A stretch of 64,000 bases of DNA from an uncultured Bacteroidia bacterium (GTDB taxonomy: Bacteria; Bacteroidota; Bacteroidia; Bacteroidales; UBA932). The stretch spans positions 39,669-103,668 of the forward strand of contig CADAAA010000008.1 in assembly GCA_902785785.1 (NCBI GenBank). Reading direction: 5' to 3'. Made by a program: the position numbers and the translations under genes. Under the pieces are notes generated by a model. The model had not been told where the DNA came from, searched no databases, and saw only the letters and a program-made list of their open reading frames with translations. Positions 55,448 through 63,310 of the stretch are shown one piece after another. Every line of letters begins with the position of its first letter. The stretch's first letter is position 1.

Positions 55448-56140
55448 TTACTCTTTGCGGGGGTCGATATACTTCACTGCATCCTTGAAACGGCCATAGG
55501 TGCCTTTGGCCTTCTCGATGGCCTCGGGACCGGAAGCGCCGGCCTTGAGGGCGTCCATGAGCTTGCCGAGGTTGACGAACTCGTAGCCGATGACTTCGTT
55601 GTCGGCGTCGAGGGCCATGCGGGTGCAATAGCCTTCCGTCATCTCGAGATAACGGGAACCCTTGGCCTTGGTGCCGAACATGGTACCCACCTGGCTGCGG
55701 AGGTTCTTGCCGAGGTCCTCGAGGGAACCGCCGACGGGCAGACCGCCCTCGGAGAACGCGGACTGTGTGCGTCCGTAGACGATCTGGAGGAACAGCTCGC
55801 GCATCGCCGTGTTGATGGCGTCGCAGACGAGGTCGGTGTTGAGAGCCTCGAGCAGGGTCTTACCCGGGAGAATCTCAGACGCCATGGCGGCGGAGTGCGT
55901 CATGCCGGAGCATCCGATGGTCTCTACGAGAGCCTCTTCGATGATGCCGTCCTTGACGTTGAGGGTGAGTTTGCAGCAACCCTGCTGCGGAGCACACCAG
56001 CCGATACCGTGGGTAAGGCCGGAAATGTCCTTGATCTCTTTTGCATGCACCCATTTTCCCTCCTCGGGGATCGGTGCGTTGGCGTGGTTGGCGCCCTTTG
56101 CAACGCAGCACATCTGCTGCACTTCCTTTGTGTAAATCAT
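55448..56140 (-). CDS. NifU-like iron-sulfur scaffold-type protein, partner of GGGtGRT
   Basis: The 230-residue protein resembles the NifU/IscU N-terminal scaffold fold: CAPQQGCCKLTL, GCSGMTHSAAMASEILPGKT and a DLVCDAINTAMRELF region provide cysteines, and a further Cys-pair QQMCCVAKGANHANAP is at the N-terminus. No cysteine desulfurase is near. A TAAATTTG -7 box lies at 56188-56181. The next gene is GGGtGRT. It is likely involved in cluster or metal handling, but the client is unknown. Confidence 0.8.
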   Translation of the reverse strand: MIYTKEVQQMCCVAKGANHANAPIPEEGKWVHAKEIKDISGLTHGIGWCAPQQGCCKLTLNVKDGIIEEALVETIGCSGMTHSAAMASEILPGKTLLEALNTDLVCDAINTAMRELFLQIVYGRTQSAFSEGGLPVGGSLEDLGKNLRSQVGTMFGTKAKGSRYLEMTEGYCTRMALDADNEVIGYEFVNLGKLMDALKAGASGPEAIEKAKGTYGRFKDAVKYIDPRKE

Positions 56141-56180
56141 ATAAGCAAATATGGTGTTAAAACATTTGTTCTCTATTCTG

Positions 56181-56188
56181 CAAATTTA
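56181..56188 (-). promoter_or_regulatory. -7 box of the NifU-like / GGGtGRT operon
   Basis: The minus strand reads TAAATTTG, 41-48 nt before the ATG at 56140. No clear -33 TTTG is visible. Confidence 0.55.
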
Positions 56189-56236
56189 ACAATTCTACCA
56201 TAAATTACCAACGGATTTTTCGTAACTTCGCATGTC

Positions 56237-57715
56237 ATGATGAACATTTCCAATACCATCTGCGCTCCGGCGACTTCCGTCGGCGCCGGGGCCGTCTCGA
56301 TAATCCGCGTCAGCGGGCCTGACGCGCTCGCCGTAGCCGACAAAGTCGTAGCTTTCCGGCACGGTTCCTGTGCTGCTGCCCAAGGCTACACCCTGAAGTA
56401 TGGAACCGTCGAAGGCGTCGATGACGTGCTGGTCTCCGTCTTCCGCGCTCCCCACTCGTATACAGGTGAGGATTCCGTGGAGATATCCTGCCACGCATCC
56501 CCGTTTATCGTGGAGCGCTTAATGCAGCTGCTGACCGAGGCCGGCGCCGTCCCGGCAGAGCCGGGCGAATTCACGCGCCGGGCCTTTGCCAACGGCAAGA
56601 TGGACTTGGCACAGGCCGAAGCGGTAGCCGATCTGATAGCCTCTTCGAACGAAGCTTCCCATCATGTAGCGATGCATCAACTGAGAGGAGGTATATCCAC
56701 TGAATTACAGCAACTTCGCTCACAACTTATCGACATTACGTCACTGATGGAGCTCGAGTTGGACTTCAGTGAAGAAGAAGTTGAATTCGTAGACCGTAAC
56801 CAATTGATATCCTTATTGGATTCGGTACTTTCCCATATCCGGAAACTGACTGATTCGTTCCGTCTTGGAAATGCCATCCGTCGCGGAGTCCCAGTCGCCA
56901 TCGTCGGTGCGACTAATACCGGCAAGAGTACTCTGCTGAATGCCCTCCTCGGAGAAGACCGCGCCATCGTCTCACCCGTCGCGGGCACTACGCGCGATAC
57001 AGTCGAGGAAGTGTTCAACATCGACGGCACCGCCTTCCGTCTCATCGATACGGCGGGCATCAGGCAGACATCCGACGAGATCGAGAGCATCGGTATCGAC
57101 AGGACCTTCGAGAAGATGATGCTGGCTGATAGTGTCATCGCCGTCTTCGATGTCAACTCCCCTGTCGAGAGTCTGTGCTCCGAGTTCCGGGACATCCTTT
57201 CAAGAGTCAATCTGAAGAGTCAGCAGCTCATCATTGTGCTCAACAAAGCGGATCTTCTTGAAGGTTTCGAAGAGGCTCGGCCAAGCTTCGCTTCAGGCAA
57301 GCTTTCGGAGGTTGAAAACGCGTCAAATCGAGCGACTTTGGCGGTCAACAAAATTGTTACCGAATTAAACAAAATTGTTTCATTAACTGATAATAAGGTA
57401 GATATCGTTATACTATCCGCAAAATCCGGTTTGAACCTCGAAAGGCTCTCTCAAGCCCTTTCCAGCCACCAAAAGGCCCGTATTGCTAATGCCGGAACCG
57501 CCACTTTGGTAACAAATGCGCGTCATTTCAACGCGTTGAATGCCGCCTCCCGCGCCCTGACTCTCGCCCGTTCCGGCATCGCCTCACACACCCCTACCGA
57601 CCTGGTCTCGCAGGATATCCGCGAAGCCCTCTACTACCTCGGCACCATCACCGGTGAGGTCTCCACTGAAGAAGTCCTCGGCAATATTTTTAAAAAGTTC
57701 TGCATCGGCAAGTAA
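56237..57715 (+). CDS. mnmE: tRNA modification GTPase MnmE
   Basis: The 492-residue protein, with MnmG, makes the cmnm5 modification at U34 of tRNAs. It shows the N-terminal formyl-THF domain (TICAPATSVGAGAVSIIRVSG), the G domain with VGATNTGKSTLLN (G1), DTAGIRQT (G3) and NKAD (G4), and the C-terminal FCIGK whose Cys is catalytic. Alternative Met codons at the start make little difference. The last 18 bp, coding for FCIGK and the stop, are the likely attachment site of the downstream element. The G domain has an AT-rich patch with a duplicated 12-mer at 57347-57379. Confidence 0.97.
   Translation: MMNISNTICAPATSVGAGAVSIIRVSGPDALAVADKVVAFRHGSCAAAQGYTLKYGTVEGVDDVLVSVFRAPHSYTGEDSVEISCHASPFIVERLMQLLTEAGAVPAEPGEFTRRAFANGKMDLAQAEAVADLIASSNEASHHVAMHQLRGGISTELQQLRSQLIDITSLMELELDFSEEEVEFVDRNQLISLLDSVLSHIRKLTDSFRLGNAIRRGVPVAIVGATNTGKSTLLNALLGEDRAIVSPVAGTTRDTVEEVFNIDGTAFRLIDTAGIRQTSDEIESIGIDRTFEKMMLADSVIAVFDVNSPVESLCSEFRDILSRVNLKSQQLIIVLNKADLLEGFEEARPSFASGKLSEVENASNRATLAVNKIVTELNKIVSLTDNKVDIVILSAKSGLNLERLSQALSSHQKARIANAGTATLVTNARHFNALNAASRALTLARSGIASHTPTDLVSQDIREALYYLGTITGEVSTEEVLGNIFKKFCIGK
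57698..57715 (+). other. Probable attachment site (att) at the 3' end of mnmE
   Basis: TTCTGCATCGGCAAGTAA codes for the conserved Cys-terminal end of MnmE and its stop. The Salmonella island SGI1 is known to integrate at the same 3' end of this gene (trmE/thdF), at an 18-bp site nearly the same in sequence. Element DNA with an integrase begins directly after it here. The matching second copy should lie beyond the window. Confidence 0.55.
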
Positions 57716-57806
57716 ATCAATTAGTTACGACTTTCTGTCTAAAGCTCAACTTTAACTGATTGCAACTGAAACTAGCTGAAATTCAAAATCCGGAAAGGGG
57801 TTATTG

Positions 57807-57846
57807 CTAGTTTGACTTGAGGTCAGTTAAGTTTGACCTAGTTTGA
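57807..57846 (+). repeat. Direct repeats of AGTTTGA near the element end
   Basis: AGTTTGA occurs at 57809-57815, 57830-57836 and 57840-57846; the first and third are extended to CTAGTTTGA. The spacing and place next to the attachment site suggest recombinase or excisionase binding. Confidence 0.6.
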
Positions 57847-57860
57847 GCTAGTGAGCACTT

Positions 57861-58114
57861 TGGCACACGGGGTGGCACACGTGTGCCAGCGTGTGCCAAG
57901 AAAAAGGCCGTTTGGCACAAAAACTTACCGATACGGGGGCGCAGATAAAGTGTTTTGTCGTCGATAAACACTGCTATGTCATAGTTCTTGATGACTCCGG
58001 ACAAGCCCCCTGGATCTCTTTCTTTTTACCATCAAGATATTGATTTACAACTCTTCCAGAGGTGTAATCAACATTGTGTGCCAGCCGTGTGACATTTACC
58101 GCTCTCGTGTGCCA
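57861..58114. repeat. TGGCACAC motif array (likely integrase arm-type sites)
   Basis: TGGCACAC is at 57861-57868 and 57873-57880. Its complement GTGTGCCA is at 57881-57888, 57891-57898, 58076-58083 and 58107-58114. A one-off copy is at 57913-57920, and a partial GTGTG is at 58087. Copies two and three join into the 16-bp palindrome TGGCACACGTGTGCCA. Clustering in both orientations beside an integrase gene is typical of arm-type binding sites. Confidence 0.75.
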
Positions 58115-58304
58115 AAATCGACGAATTCGGCGGATTTGAATTTCGCAAATGTTAAGATGTTTCCGGAGGATTTTTGAATACATTTTTGTTTGGGTAAAAT
58201 AGTTTAATCATAACCAAAAATCATTGATTTTGATTTCGTTATAAACTATTGTAAAACAATGGTTTAAGAAAATACTAAAGTTCCATTCAAAATTCCTTTT
58301 CAAA

Positions 58305-58336
58305 TTTGTGTAATTGACCCAAAGTGCGTATATTTG
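58305..58336 (+). promoter_or_regulatory. Promoter of the integrase gene
   Basis: TTTG (58305-58308), a 20-nt spacer and TATATTTG (58329-58336) match the Bacteroidetes consensus. The integrase ATG is at 58410, leaving a 5' UTR of about 65 nt. Confidence 0.75.
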
Positions 58337-58409
58337 CAGTGGGATTGGATGCGTGCAGGAAAGGTCTATGCACGGTCTTTGGGGTTTAATTCATATAATA
58401 GTTTTGACT

Positions 58410-59576
58410 ATGGCTAATGGAACCACAGTGAATGCCGAACAGTTGGTGAAGTTACGCAAGAGGACGAGCGCCAGCGGGAACACGATCCTGTTCCTGGATT
58501 ATGTCCAGTTCGGCGAAAGGGTCCGGGAAAGCATTGGTTTGACCCTCCTTCCCGGAAGCACCCTTGCCATCAAGGAAAAGAACCGCCTTACCATGTCTAA
58601 GGCGCAGGCCATCCGGCTTGAAAAGGAGAAGCAGCTGCTTCACGGGAATCGTGACCGAACGAATCAAGGCAGCAAGACTCTCTTTCTCCCCTACTACAGG
58701 CTCCTCCTTGAGGACAGAAAAGCCAACGTAGGCAACTGGGGCAACTGGCGCAGCTGCCTCAAGTATCTGGAGATCTACTGCAAGGAGTCAACCACCTTCG
58801 GCGATATTACGCCCCGCTGGGTGCAGGGATTCAAAAGCTTCCTCGATACTGTGGAGAAAGATACGTTCAAGGTATCCAACACACCGAGGAACGGGGAATT
58901 CAACGGACTGTCCCAGAACTCTAAGGTATCGTACTTCAACAAGTTGAAAGCCTGCCTGAACCAGGCCTTCAAGGACGGGATCATCAATTCCAATCCTGCC
59001 GATGCGGTACAGGGATTCAAGGCTTCTGAGGCGGAACGCCAGTATCTTACTATGGAAGAGGTAAAGAAACTCTCCGAGACGGAGTGCCGCGACCCCTACC
59101 TTAAACGCGCCTTTATGTTCGCCTGCTTCACGGGGTTGCGCAAGAGCGACATCCAGAAACTGACCTGGAGCGAGGTTCGCAAGTTCGACAAGTACACGCG
59201 GCTGGTCTTCAAGCAGAAGAAGACCGGCGGACAGGAGTACCTCGACATCCCCAAAGCAGCCGAGAGGTATCTGGGCGTCCAAGGCGACGCTGCGCAGACG
59301 GACAAGGTCTTCCCGCATTTTAGGTATGATGCCTACACCTCCGTAGAATTGCGCCGCTGGGCCCTCTCCGCTGGCATCACGAAGGATTTCACCTTCCACT
59401 GCAGTCGGCATACGTTCGCGGTCATCCTTCTCAGCTCAGGTACCGACATCTACACCGTCTCGAAGCTTCTGGGACACCGCGAGATCTCCACTACCCAGAT
59501 ATACGCCCACCTGATTGATTCGCGTAAGCAGGAGGCGGTGAACAAGATTTCCACTATCTTTGACTCCATGGATTAG
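58410..59576 (+). CDS. int: Tyrosine recombinase / integrase of integrative element
   Basis: The 388-residue protein has an N-terminal arm-binding region, a SAM-like core-binding domain (about 100-195) and the phage integrase catalytic domain. Catalytic residues visible are Arg in FTGLRKSD, His-x-x-Arg in HCSRHTF, His in LLGHREIS and the Tyr nucleophile in TTQIYAHL. It resembles the integrases of Bacteroides conjugative and mobilizable elements. The ATG at 58410 follows a consensus promoter; the longer frame starting at 58314 runs through the -7 box and is rejected. It sits next to the probable att site in mnmE, so it likely drives integration there. Confidence 0.95.
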   Translation: MANGTTVNAEQLVKLRKRTSASGNTILFLDYVQFGERVRESIGLTLLPGSTLAIKEKNRLTMSKAQAIRLEKEKQLLHGNRDRTNQGSKTLFLPYYRLLLEDRKANVGNWGNWRSCLKYLEIYCKESTTFGDITPRWVQGFKSFLDTVEKDTFKVSNTPRNGEFNGLSQNSKVSYFNKLKACLNQAFKDGIINSNPADAVQGFKASEAERQYLTMEEVKKLSETECRDPYLKRAFMFACFTGLRKSDIQKLTWSEVRKFDKYTRLVFKQKKTGGQEYLDIPKAAERYLGVQGDAAQTDKVFPHFRYDAYTSVELRRWALSAGITKDFTFHCSRHTFAVILLSSGTDIYTVSKLLGHREISTTQIYAHLIDSRKQEAVNKISTIFDSMD

Positions 59577-59600
59577 AAACATTATTGGAAAGGAGGCCAT

Positions 59601-60635
59601 ATGGAAATCACAAGACAGAAAACGGTCATCAACACGGCCCTTCTGCGCAAGCATTCCTGGAATGTCTGCTATGCCATCATGGTCGGGAATGACAACCTTC
59701 TCAATCTGGCTCTGGTGGACTGCCTCGACTACGAAGAACTCGCCGACGAAATCATTTCGTATGTTGATACAGACAAGGACCGTCTCCTTTATGAGCCGCT
59801 CATGCAGCTCACGGATTCGAAAACGATTAGGGAATATCTTGACTCCGACCATGAACACCAGCAATATGACGATATCCTCAGGAAACTCGCCGACACGCTG
59901 GACAAGTTAAGGGAATATGGGAATAAACTGTACCGGGGCATAAGTGGCCAGCTCACGCCGTTCTTTTGCAATGAGAAGTCGGAGGCGCTGCTGCAGCGGG
60001 CCGTCGATGCCGGGCTCCTTACGGAAGACTTCATGCCCGCCAAGGGTACGGAGCGCTTCCAGCTCAAGTTGATAGCGACCGCTTTCAACGCAATCATGGG
60101 ATACGGAGTGCGGGACAAGTGGTGCCACTTCCAGGAGCTTTGGGGATGTGATTCTCACCGAAGCATTATCCCACTGACCAAGGGGAAGGCAATCTATGAA
60201 ATCGCCCAGTTGTATCCGGAGGCGAACCTGTGGAGTCTCGTGATACCGAAGACCAATCAATCCAAGCTGAAGACCGACCTGTCCGAGAAACAGGCGACCA
60301 AGCTATTCCAACTCCTTCGCCGCATGGGGTACATCGAGAAGCATACACGGGTTGAGAACTTCCTCTCTATCCTGGACTTGTCGGATTATCCCTATTCCCC
60401 CATCAACTGGACCTCGGAAGGTAAGAACTCCCTCGTCTATCTGGCCATGGTGCTCTTCAAGCCGCTTAATCCGGACATCCACAAAAAGGTCTGCGACTGT
60501 TTTACCTACAACGGTCACCCGCTGAATTATAGCACCCTAAAGACTCAGGGCAGTTACGTGATGAAACGTCGGGATAAGTTCGACTTTGTCGTCGTGATTG
60601 ACGGAATCATAGCGCTTGCAAGGAATGAACAGTGA
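59601..60635 (+). CDS. Hypothetical protein of the integrative element
   Basis: The 344-residue protein is not recognised. It is mixed alpha/beta without signal peptide or membrane segments. The middle holds a long charged, predicted helical stretch (about 85-115) and the C-terminal third looks like a small winged-helix type fold (TKLFQLLRRMGYIEKHTRV). It has an unusually strong Shine-Dalgarno (AAAGGAGG at 59589-59596), rare for Bacteroidetes chromosomal genes. It lies 24 nt after the integrase. A regulatory or recombination-accessory role is possible but unsupported. Confidence 0.7.
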   Translation: MEITRQKTVINTALLRKHSWNVCYAIMVGNDNLLNLALVDCLDYEELADEIISYVDTDKDRLLYEPLMQLTDSKTIREYLDSDHEHQQYDDILRKLADTLDKLREYGNKLYRGISGQLTPFFCNEKSEALLQRAVDAGLLTEDFMPAKGTERFQLKLIATAFNAIMGYGVRDKWCHFQELWGCDSHRSIIPLTKGKAIYEIAQLYPEANLWSLVIPKTNQSKLKTDLSEKQATKLFQLLRRMGYIEKHTRVENFLSILDLSDYPYSPINWTSEGKNSLVYLAMVLFKPLNPDIHKKVCDCFTYNGHPLNYSTLKTQGSYVMKRRDKFDFVVVIDGIIALARNEQ

Positions 60636-60735
60636 TATATCGTACTATGGTGTTGCTTCGAGCAAATCACAAACACCATGTTGAATATAAAACATAAGAC
60701 AGAAATGGAAAACGAATCCTATTTCATCTCTCTTT

Positions 60736-61479
60736 TTGAGCGGTAAACAGTCTCATTCTAAAAGAGGTGCCTATGCAGGCGACGAAGGGCTTTTCTGCCT
60801 CTGGCAGGAAGCCCTTTCCATGTTCAAGAAGTGTGTCCTGGAATGTGGCGTGTCCTACGACCGTTTCCGTGACGACTTCATCAACTCCCATACCTTCCAC
60901 AATGTGAAGAATCCCGCCACCCGGAACGACCACCTGGTCAATCTCGGGAGGATCGCGGCTCTGTTGATGTTCCGTGAAGACCTGGTTAGGAAGTACTACT
61001 CCAGAGAGACCGACCACGAAACATTCCTCTCTTGTATGCGTGATCTGATGCTGGATGGTGGCAAGACCAAGGCGAGGACTCTCAACTTCGAGTGCTTCTT
61101 CAGTGACAAGGTGCTCTCCCTTCTGGCCCAGGCGGCCAACGACATCCCCCTTTTCAAGCGGCCCGTCTCACCACAGGATATGGCGCTGCTCTTCAACGAG
61201 TGTTCGGCCAACGACGAGGATCCTCTCGTCGCCAACAGGAACACCGTCGTTGCGTACTTCTTCTCCCAGATGAACAGCTTCGGCTTGATCACGGCTAACT
61301 ACCAGCTTGTGATCTCAACCAATCGGCTGATTATGGGTTCAACGGGGCGCAACTACATGACCCAGCACGACCTGTCAGTCGCCCTCATCCGGTACGGATC
61401 GAAGGATCGTCCGGCAAAGACGCGCATTGACAGATGGGTCGATCTCATAAGAACTGCAAAAAATTCTATAAAAGAGTAG
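60736..61479 (+). CDS. Hypothetical protein of the integrative element, start uncertain
   Basis: This 247-residue, largely helical protein is not recognised. Its open frame begins with a TTG at 60736. Upstream, ATG at 60705 opens a different frame that encodes MENESYFISLFER and stops at 60746. The two frames meet at a T5 run (60733-60737). Skipping one base there would join the ATG-initiated peptide to the main protein. The true start may therefore involve a +1 frameshift, a base-calling or real indel, or plain TTG initiation. No domain, signal peptide or membrane segment was seen. Confidence 0.65.
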   Translation: MSGKQSHSKRGAYAGDEGLFCLWQEALSMFKKCVLECGVSYDRFRDDFINSHTFHNVKNPATRNDHLVNLGRIAALLMFREDLVRKYYSRETDHETFLSCMRDLMLDGGKTKARTLNFECFFSDKVLSLLAQAANDIPLFKRPVSPQDMALLFNECSANDEDPLVANRNTVVAYFFSQMNSFGLITANYQLVISTNRLIMGSTGRNYMTQHDLSVALIRYGSKDRPAKTRIDRWVDLIRTAKNSIKE

Positions 61480-61540
61480 TATTTGAGTAACAGTTCGTTT
61501 GCTACTACTATTTGAAGTGACACTTTAGCATAGTGCGATA

Positions 61541-61578
61541 TACCTTTGCCCTCCGTAAGCCCTTCGCTTTCGGGGGGC
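61541..61578 (+). promoter_or_regulatory. -7-like box and hairpin upstream of the HTH gene
   Basis: TACCTTTG (61541-61548) resembles a -7 box. A hairpin with an 8-bp outer stem including one wobble (61548-61555 with 61571-61578) and a 4-bp inner stem (61557-61560 with 61566-61569) overlaps the predicted start of transcription. It may instead terminate the preceding gene. No strong T-run follows. Confidence 0.4.
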
Positions 61579-61608
61579 AATTTCGTTTCACCTTAAAGTA
61601 TATCGCGT

Positions 61609-62067
61609 ATGGAATTCAGTTCAAATGAGATTCTCAAACTGATCGAGAGGGCCAGCGGTATTCCGGACTTCCTCAGCAAGAAAACGGACATCGAACTCCT
61701 ACTTGGAAAGTTCCAGTCTGTCGAGGAATACCTTGCCCGGTTCGGCTCCCTGGATGAGCTCGTCACCTTCTTCAAGCGTATCGAGGAGAAGATGTTCATG
61801 TTGAAGACCTTCCTGACCACGGAGGAGGCCAGCAAATTTGTTGGGGTGAGCGTATTCACCCTGAGGGAGGCCGTGAAGAAAATGCAGCTCCCGGTCTACA
61901 CGCCGCCAGGGAAGGGCTACCTATTCTTTAGGGAGGATCTGGAGGAATGGTTGGGACGCTTCAGGAACCCCTCACGCGAGGAACTTGAAGGAGATGCCAA
62001 TGTTCCGGTCCTTTCCCCCAGCGAGCTATTCACGAAGCACGACCGCCTCTCCCAGAAGCAGATATAA
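61609..62067 (+). CDS. Helix-turn-helix protein, excisionase-like
   Basis: The 152-residue protein has an N-terminal helical part (coiled, about residues 1-65) and then a MerR/excisionase-type winged helix: FLTTEEASKFVGVSVFTLREAVKKMQLPVYTPPGKGYLFFREDLEEWL (about 67-115, quoted in parts by its key features TTEEAS, SVFTLREAV and the GYLFFREDLEEWL wing). In Bacteroides elements such proteins act as excisionases or regulators near the integrase. Its place between integrase and replication genes fits that role. Confidence 0.8.
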   Translation: MEFSSNEILKLIERASGIPDFLSKKTDIELLLGKFQSVEEYLARFGSLDELVTFFKRIEEKMFMLKTFLTTEEASKFVGVSVFTLREAVKKMQLPVYTPPGKGYLFFREDLEEWLGRFRNPSREELEGDANVPVLSPSELFTKHDRLSQKQI

Positions 62068-62093
62068 GTTTAACGAATTATGCACAACATATC

Positions 62094-63173
62094 ATGGAAT
62101 CAAGAATCACCCGCGAGAATTTCCACAAGATTTGGGAACAGATACTCATCCATGTCGGCGACCAGTTCGCCACTCCGCCAGTGGTCATCAAAATAAATGG
62201 TTCGGTCATCAGCACGCTGGGCAACTTCAGCGCTTCGACCGGTAAGGGCAAGTCGAAGAAGACCTTCAATGTCTGCGCCATCGTCGCCGCAGCCTTGTCC
62301 AACCGGAGGATCCTTAATTACGAACCGACCTTTCCCGAAGGCAAGCGCAGGGTCCTGTACTTCGATACGGAGCAGAGCGCCTATCACTGTCACAAGGTCC
62401 TGAAGAGAATCAACGAGTTGGCAGGACTTCCTTCGGACCAGGAGAACGAACGCCTGGAGTTCGTGATGCTACGCGAGTACTCCCCTCTTGACCGACGGCA
62501 GATCATCGAGCTCGCCTTGTCCGAGCGGCCGGATGTCGGCCTTGTCATCATTGACGGACTGAGGGATCTTCTCTTTGATATCAATTCTTCAACTGAGTCT
62601 GCGGAAGTGATTGGCCTGCTGATGAAATGGACCAGTCAATACAATCTCCACATCCATACCGTCCTGCACCTGAACAAGGGCGACGACAATGTCCGCGGCC
62701 ATATCGGAACGGAGCTCAACCACAAGGCCGAGACCATCCTCCAGATATGCAGGAACGAGAAGGACGACAGAATCAGCGAGGTACATGCGGCTCTCATCCG
62801 CGACAAGGAGTTTGCACCCTTCGCCTTCATGATCAATAAGAAGGGCTTGCCTGAGAGAGTCGAAGGGCTGGATCTCAGACACAGACCCAAGAGGGAGTTC
62901 AATTATAGGACGATGCCCGAGGAGATGCACCGGAAAGCGCTGGACATTGTATTCGGCATAACTGCGGAGAACAAGACCCCCGTTCCGGTTGCATCTGCCA
63001 CCAAGTTGATAGACCTGCTTATGGAGGCTTATAAGAAGGTTGGTTACGACAGGAAGAAGAACTGTCATTACAACCTCCGGCAGTTCCTTCTCGACAGGGA
63101 TATCATTCAGCAAACCCATCAGGGATTCGTGTACAACCGGGATTTCCACCTTGACGATTCGGATGAGAAGTAA
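62094..63173 (+). CDS. RepA-like AAA/P-loop ATPase of the integrative element
   Basis: The 359-residue protein has a RecA/RepA-like P-loop: the Walker A is ASTGKGKSKKTF (about residues 47-58) and Walker B VGLVIIDGLRDLL (about 143-155). A HTVLHLNKGDDNVRGHIGTELNHKAETIL block resembles the RepA/DnaB-like motif with the arginine sensor. The C-terminal part (about 300-350) looks like a small winged helix. In Bacteroides mobilizable elements this gene precedes a primase and is thought to support plasmid-like replication. The extra Lys after the P-loop is unusual. It starts 26 nt after the HTH gene. Confidence 0.82.
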   Translation: MESRITRENFHKIWEQILIHVGDQFATPPVVIKINGSVISTLGNFSASTGKGKSKKTFNVCAIVAAALSNRRILNYEPTFPEGKRRVLYFDTEQSAYHCHKVLKRINELAGLPSDQENERLEFVMLREYSPLDRRQIIELALSERPDVGLVIIDGLRDLLFDINSSTESAEVIGLLMKWTSQYNLHIHTVLHLNKGDDNVRGHIGTELNHKAETILQICRNEKDDRISEVHAALIRDKEFAPFAFMINKKGLPERVEGLDLRHRPKREFNYRTMPEEMHRKALDIVFGITAENKTPVPVASATKLIDLLMEAYKKVGYDRKKNCHYNLRQFLLDRDIIQQTHQGFVYNRDFHLDDSDEK

Positions 63174-63310
63174 GGTTGTTTGTTTGGTTTGGTGGGCATA
63201 TAGGAATCAAACAACCAAACATGCGGAAAGCGCTGGCATATTTGGGCGTCGTCGATGTACAATCCGCCCTATATCACAATCAAAAAAACAGCATGTAAAA
63301 CCAGTCAGTT
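63174..63310. other. Intergenic region with alternative hairpins before the primase
   Basis: The T/G-rich left arm (63174-63192) can pair with the right arm (63207-63221) in two exclusive ways: 63174-63182 with 63208-63216, or 63181-63189 with 63213-63221 (both 9 bp). No consensus promoter box was found. It could be a regulatory RNA switch or part of an origin for the element. Confidence 0.4.

Larger units (their letters stand above)
57716..58409. other. Left end of integrative element: non-coding, repeat-rich DNA
   Basis: About 690 bp between mnmE and the integrase ATG have no convincing gene and are AT-rich compared with the flanking chromosome. It holds AGTTFGA-type direct repeats (AGTTTGA, near 57809-57846), the TGGCACAC array (57861-58114) and the integrase promoter (58305-58336). 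Two short minus-strand ORFs here overlap the repeats and look spurious. Confidence 0.7.

Noticed and set aside
57807-58183. Two short overlapping minus-strand ORFs (65 and 69 codons) in the element end
   Set aside because: They lie on the repeat array, which itself creates the repeated residues, have no recognisable domain and no promoter. A decayed gene with a frameshift near 58000 cannot be excluded.
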